DNA of 64,000 nt from JAZGGS01 sp963749485 (GTDB lineage Bacteria; Bacteroidota; Ignavibacteria; Ignavibacteriales; Ignavibacteriaceae), in NCBI GenBank assembly GCA_963749485.1, contig CAVVMV010000004.1, forward strand, positions 124,001 to 188,000, given 5' to 3'. Shown piece by piece: positions 19,606 to 30,243 of the stretch (position 1 is its first letter; each line of letters opens with the position of its first letter). Below the pieces are notes generated by a model. The model was given only the letters and a program-made list of their open reading frames with translations. It ran no database searches and was not told the DNA's origin. A program made the translations under genes and the position numbers.

Positions 19606-20607
19606 TTATATTGCCCAAACTATATAGATGGAGCCCCAGGTATAACCTGCACCAAATGCGGATAAAATAAGTTTATCACCTTTTTTAACTTTGCCATCGC
19701 GGTAATATTCAGTCATGCACGAAGGAATAGTTGCAGATGTTGTGTTACCGTACTTGTGGATATTTACCATAACTTTATCTTTACTTAGTCCCATTCTTTC
19801 AGCGGTCGCATCAATAATTCTTAAATTTGCCTGGTGAGGAACAAGATAAGCAACATCATCGCCAGAGAGACTATTTTTTTGCATTAGTTCATAAGAAACA
19901 TCTGCCATACCTTTTACAGCAACTTTAAATACTGCTTTACCATCCTGGTAGATGTAATGCATTTTATCATCAACAGTTTGGTGGGTTGGAGGATGAAGAC
20001 TTCCTCCGCCTTTCATATAGAGAGCATCCTTTCCTGAACCATCAACACGTAAAATATAATCCTGCAAACCTAAACTTTTATCCTCCGTTGGTTCTAATAG
20101 AACTGCGGAACCAGCATCACCAAATAATATACAAAGATTCCTGTCAGTATAATCTGTAATTGCACTCATTTTATCAGCTCCTATAACCATTACCTTTTTG
20201 TATTGTCCGCTTTCTATTAATGCGCAGCCAGTTTGAAATGCAAAAAGGAAACCTGAACATGCAGCAGATAAATCGAATCCCCAAGCATTTTTTGCTCCGA
20301 TTCTTTCCTGTACAAGGCAAGCCGTTGCAGGAAAAAACATATCGGGGGTTACGGTAGCAACGATTATGCAGTCAATTTCTTCGGCAGAAACGTTGTGTGT
20401 CTTCAGCAAATCTTCAGCAGCCCTGGTTGCAAGTTCGCTTACTCCACCATTCTCTAAAATTCTTCTCTCCTTAATTCCGGTTCTTGTAGTTATCCACTCA
20501 TCGTTAGTATCAACAATTTTTTCAAAATATGCATTATCATAAACTTTATCGGGCACATACATTCCTACCCCGGTAATAGCTGCATTATATTTAGATTCTC
20601 TTGCCAT
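19606..20607 (-). CDS. fabH: Beta-ketoacyl-ACP synthase III
   Basis: A 333-residue enzyme that starts fatty-acid synthesis by condensing acetyl-CoA (or another primer) with malonyl-ACP. The active-site Cys is in LSAACSGFLFAF, His in VPHQANLRIID, and Asn in HKYGNTTSATIP. Start MARESKYNAAITGVGMYVPD. It lies 14 bases after plsX in the operon. Confidence 0.96.
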   Translation of the reverse strand: MARESKYNAAITGVGMYVPDKVYDNAYFEKIVDTNDEWITTRTGIKERRILENGGVSELATRAAEDLLKTHNVSAEEIDCIIVATVTPDMFFPATACLVQERIGAKNAWGFDLSAACSGFLFAFQTGCALIESGQYKKVMVIGADKMSAITDYTDRNLCILFGDAGSAVLLEPTEDKSLGLQDYILRVDGSGKDALYMKGGGSLHPPTHQTVDDKMHYIYQDGKAVFKVAVKGMADVSYELMQKNSLSGDDVAYLVPHQANLRIIDATAERMGLSKDKVMVNIHKYGNTTSATIPSCMTEYYRDGKVKKGDKLILSAFGAGYTWGSIYIVWAI

Positions 20608-20621
20608 GTAAACTTCTTAAT

Positions 20622-21656
20622 TTAGTTATTGTTTGAATACTGATTTATAGAATGCTCAATTTTTTGAATCAGGTTTTTCTCGTGCATTTCATTTGCCCTG
20701 AGTACCATATTCTTAATTGCTAAAGCAGTGCTGGAACCATGCCCGACAATGCTTATCCCATTAATACCTAACAGTGGCAGCCCTCCCTGCAGTTCGTAAT
20801 TTGCACCGCTTAACGATTCTCTTAAGGGTGTTCTTGCAATTCCAATTCTTAATTTATTGAAAAATCCTTTATCTGCATAATCTTTAAATTTTGATTTTAA
20901 AAACGGGATGATGCTTTCTGCAAATTTCAAAAGGATATTTCCTATAAATCCATCGCATACTACAAGGTCGGCTGTACCTTTAAAAATATCTTTTCCTTCG
21001 ATGTTGCCGATAAAATTAAGATGTGAATCGGAAAGTAATTTATTTGCTTCAGAAGTTAGTTTATAACCTTTGCTCGCCTCTTCGCCTACGTTAAGCAATC
21101 CAACCTTGGGATTTTTAATACCGTAAATTTCCTCAATAAAAATAGAACTTAAAATTGCAAACTCCATAAGATGCTGTGGCTTAGAATCTACAAACGCACC
21201 AACATCCGAAATAAAAGTATATCCATTTTTTTCATTTGGGAAAGGAGCTGTAAGAGTAGGACGTGAAACTCCTTTTATCCTACCGGTATTTAAAACAGAA
21301 CTCATAACCATAGCGCCAGTGTTGCCGGCACTTAAAAATGCATCAGCTTTTTTTTCATTTACAAGCTTTGCACCAACTACAATTGATGAGTTTTGCTTTG
21401 CCTTAAGTGAAGTTGATGGACTGTCTCCCATTTCAATAACTTCGTCAGCATAAATTATATTTTCTTTGTTGAATTGAAGATTTTCAGAGTTAATAACATC
21501 TTCAATTTCCTTTTCTCTTCCAACAAGTAGTAATTCAAACTGTTTATTTTCGTCATAAGCATTTATTGCCCCAACCACTGCATTACGGGGGGCTAAGTCT
21601 CCCCCCATTGCATCAACGGCAATTTTACATTTAGACATATTGCTTGAATTACTCAT
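20622..21656 (-). CDS. plsX: Phosphate acyltransferase PlsX
   Basis: A 344-residue enzyme that makes acyl-phosphate from acyl-ACP, linking fatty-acid to phospholipid synthesis. The signature AVDAMGGDLAP is at the N-terminus, followed by FLSAGNTGAMV, GLLNVGEE and CDGFIGNILLK. An alternative ATG lies six codons in (MSKCKIAVDAMGGD). It sits between rpmF and fabH as in most bacteria. Confidence 0.95.
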   Translation of the reverse strand: MSNSSNMSKCKIAVDAMGGDLAPRNAVVGAINAYDENKQFELLLVGREKEIEDVINSENLQFNKENIIYADEVIEMGDSPSTSLKAKQNSSIVVGAKLVNEKKADAFLSAGNTGAMVMSSVLNTGRIKGVSRPTLTAPFPNEKNGYTFISDVGAFVDSKPQHLMEFAILSSIFIEEIYGIKNPKVGLLNVGEEASKGYKLTSEANKLLSDSHLNFIGNIEGKDIFKGTADLVVCDGFIGNILLKFAESIIPFLKSKFKDYADKGFFNKLRIGIARTPLRESLSGANYELQGGLPLLGINGISIVGHGSSTALAIKNMVLRANEMHEKNLIQKIEHSINQYSNNN

Positions 21657-21676
21657 GAAGCTGCTAATTATACCAA

Positions 21677-21856
21677 TTAGCCCTTAGGTATGAACATTGA
21701 ACGTTCATTGTAGTAGCCGCAGGAAGGACATGCACGATGATTTAATTTCATCTCGCCGCAGTTAGAGCAGGTACCCATAGCAGGAGCCGTAGCTTTATAA
21801 TGGGTTCTTCTCTTATCCCTTCTGCTTTTCGATATTTTACGTTTTGGATGTGCCAT
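21677..21856 (-). CDS. rpmF: Ribosomal protein L32
   Basis: A 59-residue ribosomal protein starting MAHPKRKISKSRRDKRR and ending FIPKG. Two CxxC pairs (CSNCG and CPSCG) form the zinc ribbon of the C+ form. It lies directly between DUF177 and plsX, the usual order. It is short and easily missed, but composition and motifs are unmistakable. Confidence 0.95.
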   Translation of the reverse strand: MAHPKRKISKSRRDKRRTHYKATAPAMGTCSNCGEMKLNHRACPSCGYYNERSMFIPKG

Positions 21857-21878
21857 AATTATTCCAGTTATTATTCAT

Positions 21879-22373
21879 CTATTGTTTTTTTAATTTCGTT
21901 AACGGTTTCCATCTATCATCAATTTCATTTTGATTGCATTCGCAAGCACTTACATTCATGTTTTTGCCGCATCTATAACATAACCCCTTGCAATCTTCAT
22001 TACATAGCTTTTTCATCGGGATAGCCAACAATGCATAATCTCTTACATCATCTTTAATATTTATTTTATCAGCATCTGTATTTAAGTAAACAATATCTAC
22101 CGGTTCATTTTCTTCTTCAGCTCCCCTTAAAAGATAAACTATCTTATATTCACTTTTTATTACCTGTTCATACTCCTCGCAACACCTATCACAAACCATT
22201 TTGGCTTTAATATTTGTTCCACTGTTCAGAATAATCTGATCCTGAAACTTAGAAAGTTCTACGTTCGTATCATATCTGCCAGTGTAGGGTTCCGTTAATC
22301 CAATCTCAGCAACTTCACCTTCAAACTCATAATTATAACTACCATCAGATAGGTTAGAAATCTTAATTATCAT
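21879..22373 (-). CDS. DUF177/YceD family protein
   Basis: A 164-residue protein of the family almost always encoded just upstream of rpmF and implicated in 23S rRNA accumulation. Cys pairs (MVCDRCCEEYEQ, LCNEDCKGLCYRCG and CEC) and the C-terminal DDRWKPLTKLK match the family. It is the first gene of the fatty-acid/ribosomal operon that reads leftward from here to rnc. Confidence 0.88.
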   Translation of the reverse strand: MIIKISNLSDGSYNYEFEGEVAEIGLTEPYTGRYDTNVELSKFQDQIILNSGTNIKAKMVCDRCCEEYEQVIKSEYKIVYLLRGAEEENEPVDIVYLNTDADKINIKDDVRDYALLAIPMKKLCNEDCKGLCYRCGKNMNVSACECNQNEIDDRWKPLTKLKKQ

Positions 22374-22653
22374 TGGGATCTAAAAACCTTACAAGAAAAA
22401 TGACTTCAAATATATTGATAGTTTCCATGATAGTCAAACAAAATTCAACAGTTACTGTTGCTCTTAACTTACTGTTATTTAATAAGTTATAACATATCCT
22501 CTCTTCCAAAGCAGCCGGCTGGATTTGAACGTATTCTTATAATGAATCAAACTTTTTTAATATAAGCACCACAGATTTTAATGAACAATTGATAATTTTA
22601 TTTTTATTTTAGAATAGATTTAATTTGCCAGTTATAAATTTGAATAATTAAAG
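22374..22653. promoter_or_regulatory. Divergent intergenic region
   Basis: 280 bases between the leftward DUF177-rnc operon and the rightward exporter genes, so it must hold both promoters. A Bacteroidota-like -7 element (TAAATTTG, 22635-22642) stands 12 bases before the natA ATG, without a convincing -33 partner. A small perfect hairpin CAACAG-TTA-CTGTTG is near 22448-22462. Nothing else is evident. Confidence 0.35.
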
Positions 22654-23550
22654 ATGCTGTTAGTAAAAAACTTAACCAAAAAATTCAAAAATTCCATTGC
22701 AGTAAATAATCTTTCGTTTAATGTTGTTCCCGGAAAGATCTTCGGGCTGCTGGGACCCAATGGGGCAGGTAAAACCACTACTATAAGAACTGTTCTAAAC
22801 ATTATTAAACCAACTTCAGGCACAATAATTTTTAACGGAAAACCTATAACAAACCAGTTCTTCAACCAGATTGGTTATTTACCGGAAGAGCGTGGTTTGT
22901 ATAGAAGAAGTAAAGTTATTGATGTGCTAAAGTATTTTGCCGAGTTAAAAAATCTGAGTAGTACTAACGCAATAAAGACTGCAGATAATTGGTTGAAGAG
23001 GTTAAAGATAGAACATTATCGTAATAAAAGGATAGAGGAATTATCGAAAGGAAATCAGCAGAAGATCCAGTTTATAACTGCAGTTTTTCATGATCCGGAT
23101 TTACTAATACTTGATGAACCATTTACAGGTTTTGATCCGATTAACCAGCAGGAAATTAAAGAACTTATTCTATCGTTTGTGTCATCCGGCAAAATTATTA
23201 TCCTATCCACTCACCAGATGGATACTGCGGAAAAACTATGTGATGAAATATTACTTATGAATAACGGCAAAGAAGTTACCAGTGGAGACCTTGGTGATAT
23301 CAAAAAACGATTCGGCGGTAATAATATTAAACTGCAGTATTCGGGTAACGGGGAGTTTCTTAAATCGTTCCCTGGTGTAATTCAATACGAAAGTTACAGC
23401 AATTACGCTGAAGTGCAATTAAACGATGATGTTTCTCCATCCGAATTCCTGCATAAAATTGTTGATAAAATTGAGATAAAACATTTTTCTGTAATCGAAC
23501 CTACTTTAAACAAAATATTTATCGATCTTATTAAAGAACATCCTATATAA
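22654..23550 (+). CDS. ABC transporter ATP-binding protein (NatA type)
   Basis: A 298-residue ATPase subunit of an ABC-2 exporter. Walker A LLGPNGAGKTTT, signature ELSKGNQQKIQF, Walker B LLILDEPFTGFDP and the switch His in LSTHQMD are all present. The C-terminal extension (about 80 residues) is typical of NatA-like exporters. It is followed by the permease after six bases. Substrate unknown; NatAB homologues export Na+ in Bacillus, but many paralogues have other roles. Confidence 0.9.
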   Translation: MLLVKNLTKKFKNSIAVNNLSFNVVPGKIFGLLGPNGAGKTTTIRTVLNIIKPTSGTIIFNGKPITNQFFNQIGYLPEERGLYRRSKVIDVLKYFAELKNLSSTNAIKTADNWLKRLKIEHYRNKRIEELSKGNQQKIQFITAVFHDPDLLILDEPFTGFDPINQQEIKELILSFVSSGKIIILSTHQMDTAEKLCDEILLMNNGKEVTSGDLGDIKKRFGGNNIKLQYSGNGEFLKSFPGVIQYESYSNYAEVQLNDDVSPSEFLHKIVDKIEIKHFSVIEPTLNKIFIDLIKEHPI

Positions 23551-23556
23551 AGTTAA

Positions 23557-24801
23557 ATGAAAAAAATTCTCTCCATTGCTAAATGGGAGTTTGTTGAAAA
23601 AGTAAAAACAAAAACTTTTATCATCTCCCTTATTCTAACGCCAATAATAATTATCGGTTTTTCAATAGTTCCCACTTTACTTTCTACCGAAGAAGATACG
23701 AGAACCAAAGTAATTGGTGTATTAGATCAAACAGGTTTTTATTTTGATGATGTTCGGGATGCGCTTGAAGAATATAAGCTGGAAGATGGACAGCCGAATT
23801 ACATAGTAATCAATCTTTACAAGAATAAATATGAACCGGGTAATAATAAAACAAGTGCAGACAAAAATATTATACAGAAGAAAATTGAAGGATACTTGTT
23901 TATTAATATGCCTGCACCCGATTCGCTTGTAGCTGAATACCGAAGTGGAAGCATAGGAAATTTTAGAGATTTAAAAAAATTTGAAGTGGTTCTTAATAAA
24001 ATCAGGATTCGTAAAGAGTTATTAAATTCCGGAATAAATCCTGAGATGATTTCATCATTACAAAAAAATGTACAGATAGAGCAGATTAGAATTGAAGAGA
24101 GCGGTAAAGAAGGTAAACAGGATTTTCTTATTGTATTTTTCTCATCTTTTATATTTATAATTCTATTAATGATGATGGTTATCTATTCCGGGCAAATGCT
24201 TGTGCGAAGTCTTATCGAAGAAAAATCGAATAAACTTATAGAAGTACTTATCTCAAGCTGCACACCTGATGAACTTCTTACAGGAAAAATACTTGGGCTT
24301 AGTTCGCTTGGGCTAACACAAATTTTTGTTTGGGTGCTGCTTGGATTAGGTTTGGTTGGCGGTGCAGTTGTTCCGCCGGAAATGTTTGAGAATATTTTAT
24401 TGATCCTGCTTTATTTTGTTTTAGGTTTTGTTTTCTTTACAACACTGTTTGTAGGTATCGGCTCTATTGTAACCACTGAACAGGAAGCGCAGCAAATAAC
24501 AACATATTTAAGCTTAACCTTAATGCTCCCTATTGTTATTGCCATGCCTGCAATTCAAAATCCCGATGTACTTATATTAAAAATATTTTCCTACATACCC
24601 CTTACAATTCCATCGGTAATGTTATTAAGAGTAAATATTGCGCCGGTGCCTGTTGTTGATCTCCTGGTAACAGTTTCAATTATGCTCATATCAATTTATA
24701 TAATGATTAAACTCTCAGCTAAAATTTTCCGAATAGGAATTTTATCTTATGGCGGCAGACCAACTATTAAAGAAATTATCAGTTGGATTAAATCAGGATA
24801 A
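23557..24801 (+). CDS. ABC-2 permease (NatB/YhaP type)
   Basis: A 414-residue membrane subunit. It has an N-terminal transmembrane helix (FIISLILTPIIIIGFSIVP), a large extracytoplasmic domain of about 170 residues, then five or six helices. The conserved EEKSNKLIEVLISSCTPDELLTGKI loop is characteristic of the ABC-2/NatB family. Co-transcribed with the preceding ATPase. Confidence 0.88.
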   Translation: MKKILSIAKWEFVEKVKTKTFIISLILTPIIIIGFSIVPTLLSTEEDTRTKVIGVLDQTGFYFDDVRDALEEYKLEDGQPNYIVINLYKNKYEPGNNKTSADKNIIQKKIEGYLFINMPAPDSLVAEYRSGSIGNFRDLKKFEVVLNKIRIRKELLNSGINPEMISSLQKNVQIEQIRIEESGKEGKQDFLIVFFSSFIFIILLMMMVIYSGQMLVRSLIEEKSNKLIEVLISSCTPDELLTGKILGLSSLGLTQIFVWVLLGLGLVGGAVVPPEMFENILLILLYFVLGFVFFTTLFVGIGSIVTTEQEAQQITTYLSLTLMLPIVIAMPAIQNPDVLILKIFSYIPLTIPSVMLLRVNIAPVPVVDLLVTVSIMLISIYIMIKLSAKIFRIGILSYGGRPTIKEIISWIKSG

Positions 24802-24810
24802 TATTGCCAA

Positions 24811-25810
24811 ATGATACCTGAAGTATTTTTTATCATACAATACTGTTTTAATATGCTGATAATTTCTTCCATACTTGCAGCCATCATACCAATGGTTGCT
24901 TATCTTATAATAATCTGGCGATTCGATAGATATGACAGGGAGCCTTTCAAGTTAGTGCTTACTTGTTATTTTTGGGGAGCAGTTGGAGCAATAATATTCA
25001 GTTTAATCGGAAGTTTTATATTCTCAGGCTTACTCTCCTTTTTTACTTCATCAGAACAACAGTTAGACCATTTGGGGACCATAGTTGTTGCACCTGTTGT
25101 AGAAGAAATTACTAAAGGAATATTTTTATTTGTAATTGTTGCCAATAGAAAATTTGATAATTTAACAGACGGAATTGTTTACGGCGGAGCAATTGGTCTT
25201 GGATTCGGGATGACGGAAAACTTTTTATATTTCATCTCTTACGGAACAACATTAAGTGATTGGATTGCAATCGTGATTATCAGAACATTGTTTTCAGCAG
25301 TAATGCACTGCGTGGCTACTGCAATTTTCGGAGCTTTTCTGGGTAATGCAAAATTTAAAGGAAAAAATAAATATTTGGTTATCACTTGCAGGATTATCGA
25401 TAGCTGTTTTTATCCATTTTGCATGGAACTTTAGCGTTAGCTTTCAATCCACAGCAGCCCTGGGATTTTTATTCCTGTTTGCTACGGTTATAATTTTCAT
25501 TGCTGCATTTTCTGCATCTGTTCTGCAAGAAAAAAGGATTATATACGAAGAACTTCTTCCCGAAGCCGAAATGGGTATTATACCAACTAACCATCTTAAT
25601 ATTTTATGCTCAGCCGGAAGAAATTTTCCCGGCTGGGTTGATGAAAACATCAGGAAAGTTTATGTAAGATCGGCAACAACATTAGCATTCAGAAAAAAGC
25701 AGTTGAGATATTCTAAAGGAAAAAGTAGAATTTTTTATGAAGCTGATGTAGTGAATTACAGGGAATTTATTAGAAACTTGCTTTCATCACATGGTAAAAC
25801 TGATGGATAA
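24811..25810 (+). CDS. PrsW-family intramembrane protease, one frameshift
   Basis: A polytopic membrane protein. The putative active-site motifs of PrsW/CAAX-type proteases are visible: APVVEEITKGIF (EExxK), GFGMTENFLYF, and AVMHCVATAIFG (His). A one-base gain near 25385 shifts the frame; the sequence continues GLSIAVFIHFAWNF with a further His. A cytoplasmic C-terminal domain of about 100 residues follows (GIIPTNHLNILCSAGRNF), which is longer than in the Bacillus anti-sigma protease PrsW. The substrate is unknown. It lies 10 bases after the exporter permease. Confidence 0.78.
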
Positions 25811-26504
25811 AAGTATTAATGCTGTTTACCTTTTGGCAGATCATCCTTTTCTTAACACGAAGCACGCGCCTCTGTTTGGCAAGCTTAATTTGAATGACTC
25901 AATTTTTTTATACTCGCAGCTTTTTATAAATAACCTTAAAAATTTATCCGGGCTGCAAAACAAGGCAAACATTTATTGCTGCATGGATAACATGGACAAG
26001 AATTTTATTCCAAAGAATTTTATTCCCGAAGAAGTAAATTTATATTTTATAAGTACTAAAAATATTTCCAAACAATTTGATGATTTGGGTAAAAAGTTTT
26101 TCCAACATCATTCAAATAATGTTTTAATTCATCTTAACACTTTTGGTGTTTCTTTAAGTAAATTTGTTAAACTGTTCGATCTTCTTTCAATTGAAGATGA
26201 ATCGATTGTTGTTGGAAAGACTGACAAAGATAAAGTTGGATTTATTGGTTCAAATAATTTGAATGAAAAAATATACGAGGAATTTTTTCTCTCTAAACTA
26301 GATTATGAAAAATACCTTGCCGATATCAGTAATAAAGATAACTTTGTAAATGTGTTAAGTGGATTTTTAGCAATTAATGATATGGAGGATTTTAAAAGTC
26401 TGTATGATGAGCTATCAAAAAAAGAAAGTCTTGAATACTGCAGCCAGGAAATGCATGAAAGATTCACACATCTGTTTATTGAATACAGGGAGCTGCTAAA
26501 ATGA
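25803..26504 (+). CDS. Conserved hypothetical, possible DUF2064-type transferase
   Basis: A 233-residue cytoplasmic protein whose start overlaps the protease stop and whose stop overlaps the nadD start. The N-terminal half has a nucleotide-sugar-transferase look (AVYLLADHPFLNTKHAPLFGKL; a middle segment IEDESIVVGKTDKDKVGFIGSN). This faintly recalls DUF2064 'transferase 1' proteins. No metal-binding motif is certain. The function is unassigned; tight coupling to nadD is a matter of position only. Confidence 0.55.
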   Translation: MDKSINAVYLLADHPFLNTKHAPLFGKLNLNDSIFLYSQLFINNLKNLSGLQNKANIYCCMDNMDKNFIPKNFIPEEVNLYFISTKNISKQFDDLGKKFFQHHSNNVLIHLNTFGVSLSKFVKLFDLLSIEDESIVVGKTDKDKVGFIGSNNLNEKIYEEFFLSKLDYEKYLADISNKDNFVNVLSGFLAINDMEDFKSLYDELSKKESLEYCSQEMHERFTHLFIEYRELLK

Positions 26505-27079
26505 AAAAAGTTGGAATCTTTGGCGGCACATTCGATCCAATTCACATGGGTCATCTTATTACTGCTCAATCTGTAAAGGAGATAAGAAAGCTCGATAAAA
26601 TAATCTTCATTCCATCCTTTGTTTCTCCTCACAAAGCTGATATCAAATCCTCTACTCCGGAACATCGTTTAAATATGATAAAACTAGCAACAGAGGAAGT
26701 TCCGTTTTTTGATTTCTCCGACATGGAAATTTTGAAGGGTGGAATTTCTTATACAGTAAATACGTTAAGAGAATTAAAAAAACAGTATGATGAACTTGAA
26801 TTTATAATTGGTTATGATAACATATTTCAATTTCACTCATGGAATGAACCAGATGAAATTATTAAGCTTGCAACAATAATAGTGCTTAAAAGAAAATCAT
26901 CTTTAGCGGCACCATTTGAAGATAAATATTTTCACCAGGCAGTTTTTGTGCAGACACGCGGAATAGAAATAAGTGCTACCGATATTAGGGAGCGCGTCAA
27001 GAAAGGAATGCCAATTCATTATCTCGTCCCGCAAAAAGTAAAAGAATATATTTATGAACATAAATTATACACAGGATAG
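26501..27079 (+). CDS. nadD: Nicotinate-nucleotide adenylyltransferase
   Basis: A 192-residue enzyme that adenylates nicotinate mononucleotide in NAD synthesis. The nucleotidyltransferase motif GGTFDPIHMGHL (HxGH) is at the N-terminus. SPHK is in the substrate region, and the C-terminal ISATDIRERVKKG matches the ISSTxxR motif. The ATG overlaps the preceding gene by four bases. Confidence 0.95.
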   Translation: MKKVGIFGGTFDPIHMGHLITAQSVKEIRKLDKIIFIPSFVSPHKADIKSSTPEHRLNMIKLATEEVPFFDFSDMEILKGGISYTVNTLRELKKQYDELEFIIGYDNIFQFHSWNEPDEIIKLATIIVLKRKSSLAAPFEDKYFHQAVFVQTRGIEISATDIRERVKKGMPIHYLVPQKVKEYIYEHKLYTG

Positions 27080-27080
27080 A

Positions 27081-28001
27081 ATGAAGATACTTGTTACAGG
27101 AGGCGCCGGATTTATAGCTTCCCAAATTGTCGATGCGTATATAGCGGAGGGACACAACGTAACGATTATTGATGATCTTTCAACAGGTTTTGAAGAAAAT
27201 TTAAACCCAGCTGCAAAATTTGTTAAGCTAAGTATTAGTGATCCGGGAATTATTGATCTTTTTAAAAAGGAAAAGTTTGATCTCGTAAACCATCACGCAG
27301 CACAGATAGATGTAAGAAAATCTGTAGCCGATCCAATGTTTGATGCATCCATAAATATTCTTGGAACAATAAATCTTCTTCAAAGTTGTGTTAAAACCGG
27401 TGTAAAAAAAATTATTTTCGCCTCTACCGGTGGTGCAATTTACGGTGAGCAGGAATATTTTCCGGCAGACGAAGCTCATCCAACATCTCCAATTTCTCCT
27501 TATGGAATTACCAAACTTACTATTGAAAAGTATCTCTACTTTTATCATCTTGAACATAAATTGAATTACACCATTCTTCGTTACGCAAATGTTTACGGAC
27601 CAAGGCAAAATCCTTTTGGTGAAGCGGGAGTGGTAGCAATTTTTGCGAACAAACTTCTTAAAGGTGAACAGCCGGTAATTAACGGTTCCGGTGAACAAAC
27701 AAGAGATTATGTTTTTGTGGATGATGTTGTAAAAGCCAACCTTCTTGCTGTAAGCGATGAACAAAACAATATTTATAATGTTGGAACTGCAATAGAAACA
27801 AATGTAAATGTAATTTATAAAATCCTTAATGATACCATTGGAAAAGGACAGGAAGAAAAACATGGTCCTGCAGCACAGGGCGAACAAATGCGGAGTGTGA
27901 TTACTTCTGAAAAACTTTATAAAAAATTTAACTGGAAACCTGCAACCCCACTCAAAGAGGGATTAGAAAAAACAGCTGATTATTTCAGAAATAAAACTTA
28001 A
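27081..28001 (+). CDS. NAD-dependent nucleotide-sugar epimerase (GalE-like)
   Basis: A 306-residue extended short-chain dehydrogenase. Rossmann motif MKILVTGGAGFIASQIV, the catalytic SxxYxxxK (STGGAIYGE ... SPYGITK) and NVYGPRQNP are present. It most resembles UDP-glucose 4-epimerases; the exact sugar is not determinable. The true start is the ATG at 27081, one base after the nadD stop. Confidence 0.88.
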   Translation: MKILVTGGAGFIASQIVDAYIAEGHNVTIIDDLSTGFEENLNPAAKFVKLSISDPGIIDLFKKEKFDLVNHHAAQIDVRKSVADPMFDASINILGTINLLQSCVKTGVKKIIFASTGGAIYGEQEYFPADEAHPTSPISPYGITKLTIEKYLYFYHLEHKLNYTILRYANVYGPRQNPFGEAGVVAIFANKLLKGEQPVINGSGEQTRDYVFVDDVVKANLLAVSDEQNNIYNVGTAIETNVNVIYKILNDTIGKGQEEKHGPAAQGEQMRSVITSEKLYKKFNWKPATPLKEGLEKTADYFRNKT

Positions 28002-28019
28002 TCGGTAATAGCTAAGAAT

Positions 28020-28977
28020 ATGACAGTTGAAGAATTAACAAATAAAATAATTTCAAACGACCGAAGAGCAGTAGCACGGGCAATAACTATTGTAGAAGAG
28101 AATAGTTCCACTGCATCTGAATTTGCTGATGCAAATACATTCTAATGTCGGAAATGCTTATCGAATTGGTATAACAGGACCTCCCGGTGCAGGTAAGAGC
28201 ACAATAACAAATCATTTAACAAAGTTTTACAGAAAGCAGGATAAAAAAGTAGGAATAATTGCCGTTGATCCTACAAGCCCTTTTACCGGGGGTGCTCTGC
28301 TTGGTGATCGAGTGCGGATGTCTGAAATAGGAAACGATCAGAATATTTTTATAAGAAGTATGGCAACACGCGGCAGCTTGGGCGGATTAAGTATAAAAGC
28401 AGTTGATGCTGCAGATGTACTGGATGCCGCAGGTTATGATATTATTATTATGGAAACTGTAGGAGTCGGTCAGTCTGAATTGGATATTGCACAAGCAGCC
28501 GATACAACAGTAGTTGTGCTCGTTCCTGAATCGGGCGATGCAGTACAGGCAATGAAGGCAGGGTTAATGGAAATTGCTGACTTCTTTGTGCTGAATAAAA
28601 GTGATAGACCTGGCTCTGATCAGGCAACTGCTTCAATGCAAACTATTCTTATGATGAGAGACCATGATGAAAAATCGTGGATGCCGAATATTATAAAAAC
28701 AATAGCATCGGAAAATAAAGGAATCGAAGAAATTGCAAATGAAATAAACCGACACAAGGATTATCTTAAAACAAATAAATTATTTATTTCTAAAAGAGAG
28801 AAACAAACAAAGAACAGGATAAAAAATATTGTTGAGAATAAGTTAAAGGAAAAATTATGGAGTGAAAGTGCTGAAAATTCTTTAAATTTATCTTTAGAAA
28901 AAGTTGTCTTAGGAGATTTGTCGCCCTATCAAATAGCAGAAAATATTATAGACAACTTTGTGAATCATAAAAAATAA
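28020..28977 (+). CDS. meaB: MeaB/ArgK-type P-loop GTPase, one frameshift
   Basis: A G3E-family GTPase that protects and reloads adenosylcobalamin-dependent mutases such as methylmalonyl-CoA mutase. Walker A GPPGAGKSTI, DPTSPFTGGALLGDRVRM, IMETVGVGQSE and NKSD base recognition are all seen. The first about 37 codons (MTVEELTNKIISNDRRAVARAI) are in another frame because of a one-base gain near 28125. It is followed by acyl-CoA dehydrogenase and a carboxyltransferase, a propionate/branched-chain catabolism context. The mutase itself is not in the window. Confidence 0.9.
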
Positions 28978-29033
28978 AAAACTAATCTGTCAGCTGTTTT
29001 TTAGCTGGATACAAAAGTCTATAGAGGCAAACA

Positions 29034-30198
29034 ATGGAAACCAACACTGAATCCTTCCAAACTGAATTAAATGAAAACCAGGTAATTATAAGAGATACAA
29101 TCCGTGATTTTACACAGAAAAAAATTAAACCAAAAGTTATGGAATGGGATGAAGCCCAGGAATTCCCGATGGAAATATTTCGTGAACTTGGTGAACTTGG
29201 TTTTATGGGTGTCATCTTCCCTGAAGAGTATGGCGGAGCCGGATTAGGTTATACTGAGTTTGTACTTATTATAGAAGAGATCGGAAAAATCGATCCTTCC
29301 ATCGCCCTCTCTGTAGCAGCTCACAACGGGCTTTGTACAAATCATATTTTCCGTTTTGCAAATGATGATCTGAAGAAAAAGTATTTACCAGATCTTACAA
29401 CTGGTAAAAAGATTGGCGCATGGGGTTTAACCGAACCTTCCTCAGGGAGTGATGCAGCTGGTATGCTTACTGTAGCCGAAAAAGATGGCAACAATTATAT
29501 TCTTAACGGCAGCAAAAATTTTATTACACATGGTACTTACGGTGAAACAGCAGTTGTTATGGCTATTACTGATAAAGATGCGAGGTAAGCATGGAATCTC
29601 TGCTTTTATTTTAGAAAAAGGAATGCCCGGATTTTCAGCAGGTAAAAAAGAAAATAAACTTGGGATGCGCGCCTGCGAAACTTCTCAATTAATTTTTGAA
29701 AATTGTAAAGTGCCTGCAGAAAATCTTATTGGCAAAGAAGGCGAAGGTTTCATTCAAGCAATGCAGATACTTGAAGGTGGAAGAATTTCTATTGCTGCTT
29801 TAAGTATCGGGTTAGCGCAGGGCTGCCTAATCGAATCACTTAAATACGCCCAGGAAAGAAAACAATTTGGTAAACCGCTGGCTGCATTCCAGGCAACCCA
29901 ATTTAAACTTGCAGATATGAAAACAAATATAGATGCTGCACGACTTCTAACTTACCGTGCTGCATATCTTAAAGACAAAGGTAAGAAAAACAACAGGGAA
30001 GCAGCTATTGCTAAACTGTTTGCAAGTGAAATTGCTGAAAAAGCTGCCAGTGAAGCTGTTCAGATATCTGGTGGCTACGGATTCGTTAAAGATTATCCTG
30101 TAGAAAAATTTTATAGAGATGTTAAACTCTGCACAATTGGCGAAGGTACTTCAGAAATCCAGAGAATTGTTATTGCGAGAGATCTGCTGAAAGATTAA
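29034..30198 (+). CDS. Acyl-CoA dehydrogenase, one frameshift
   Basis: A flavoenzyme of about 387 residues that oxidises acyl-CoA to enoyl-CoA. Motifs: FMGVIFPEEYGGAGLGY, AWGLTEPSSGSDAAGM, RKQFGKPLAAFQ, and the C-terminal catalytic-base region IGEGTSEIQRIVIARDLL. A frame change near 29583 splits it after ITDKDA. Chain-length preference cannot be told; the neighbours suggest short or branched chains. Confidence 0.92.
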
Positions 30199-30243
30199 AA
30201 GCTGAAGCTCGTAGTTATTTTTAAATAAAAAATATATCCATCT

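Noticed and set aside
22490..22540. Possible tRNA piece (GCTGGATTTGAAC) in the divergent intergenic region
   Set aside because: No acceptor, D or anticodon arm can be folded around it; similar short matches arise by chance.
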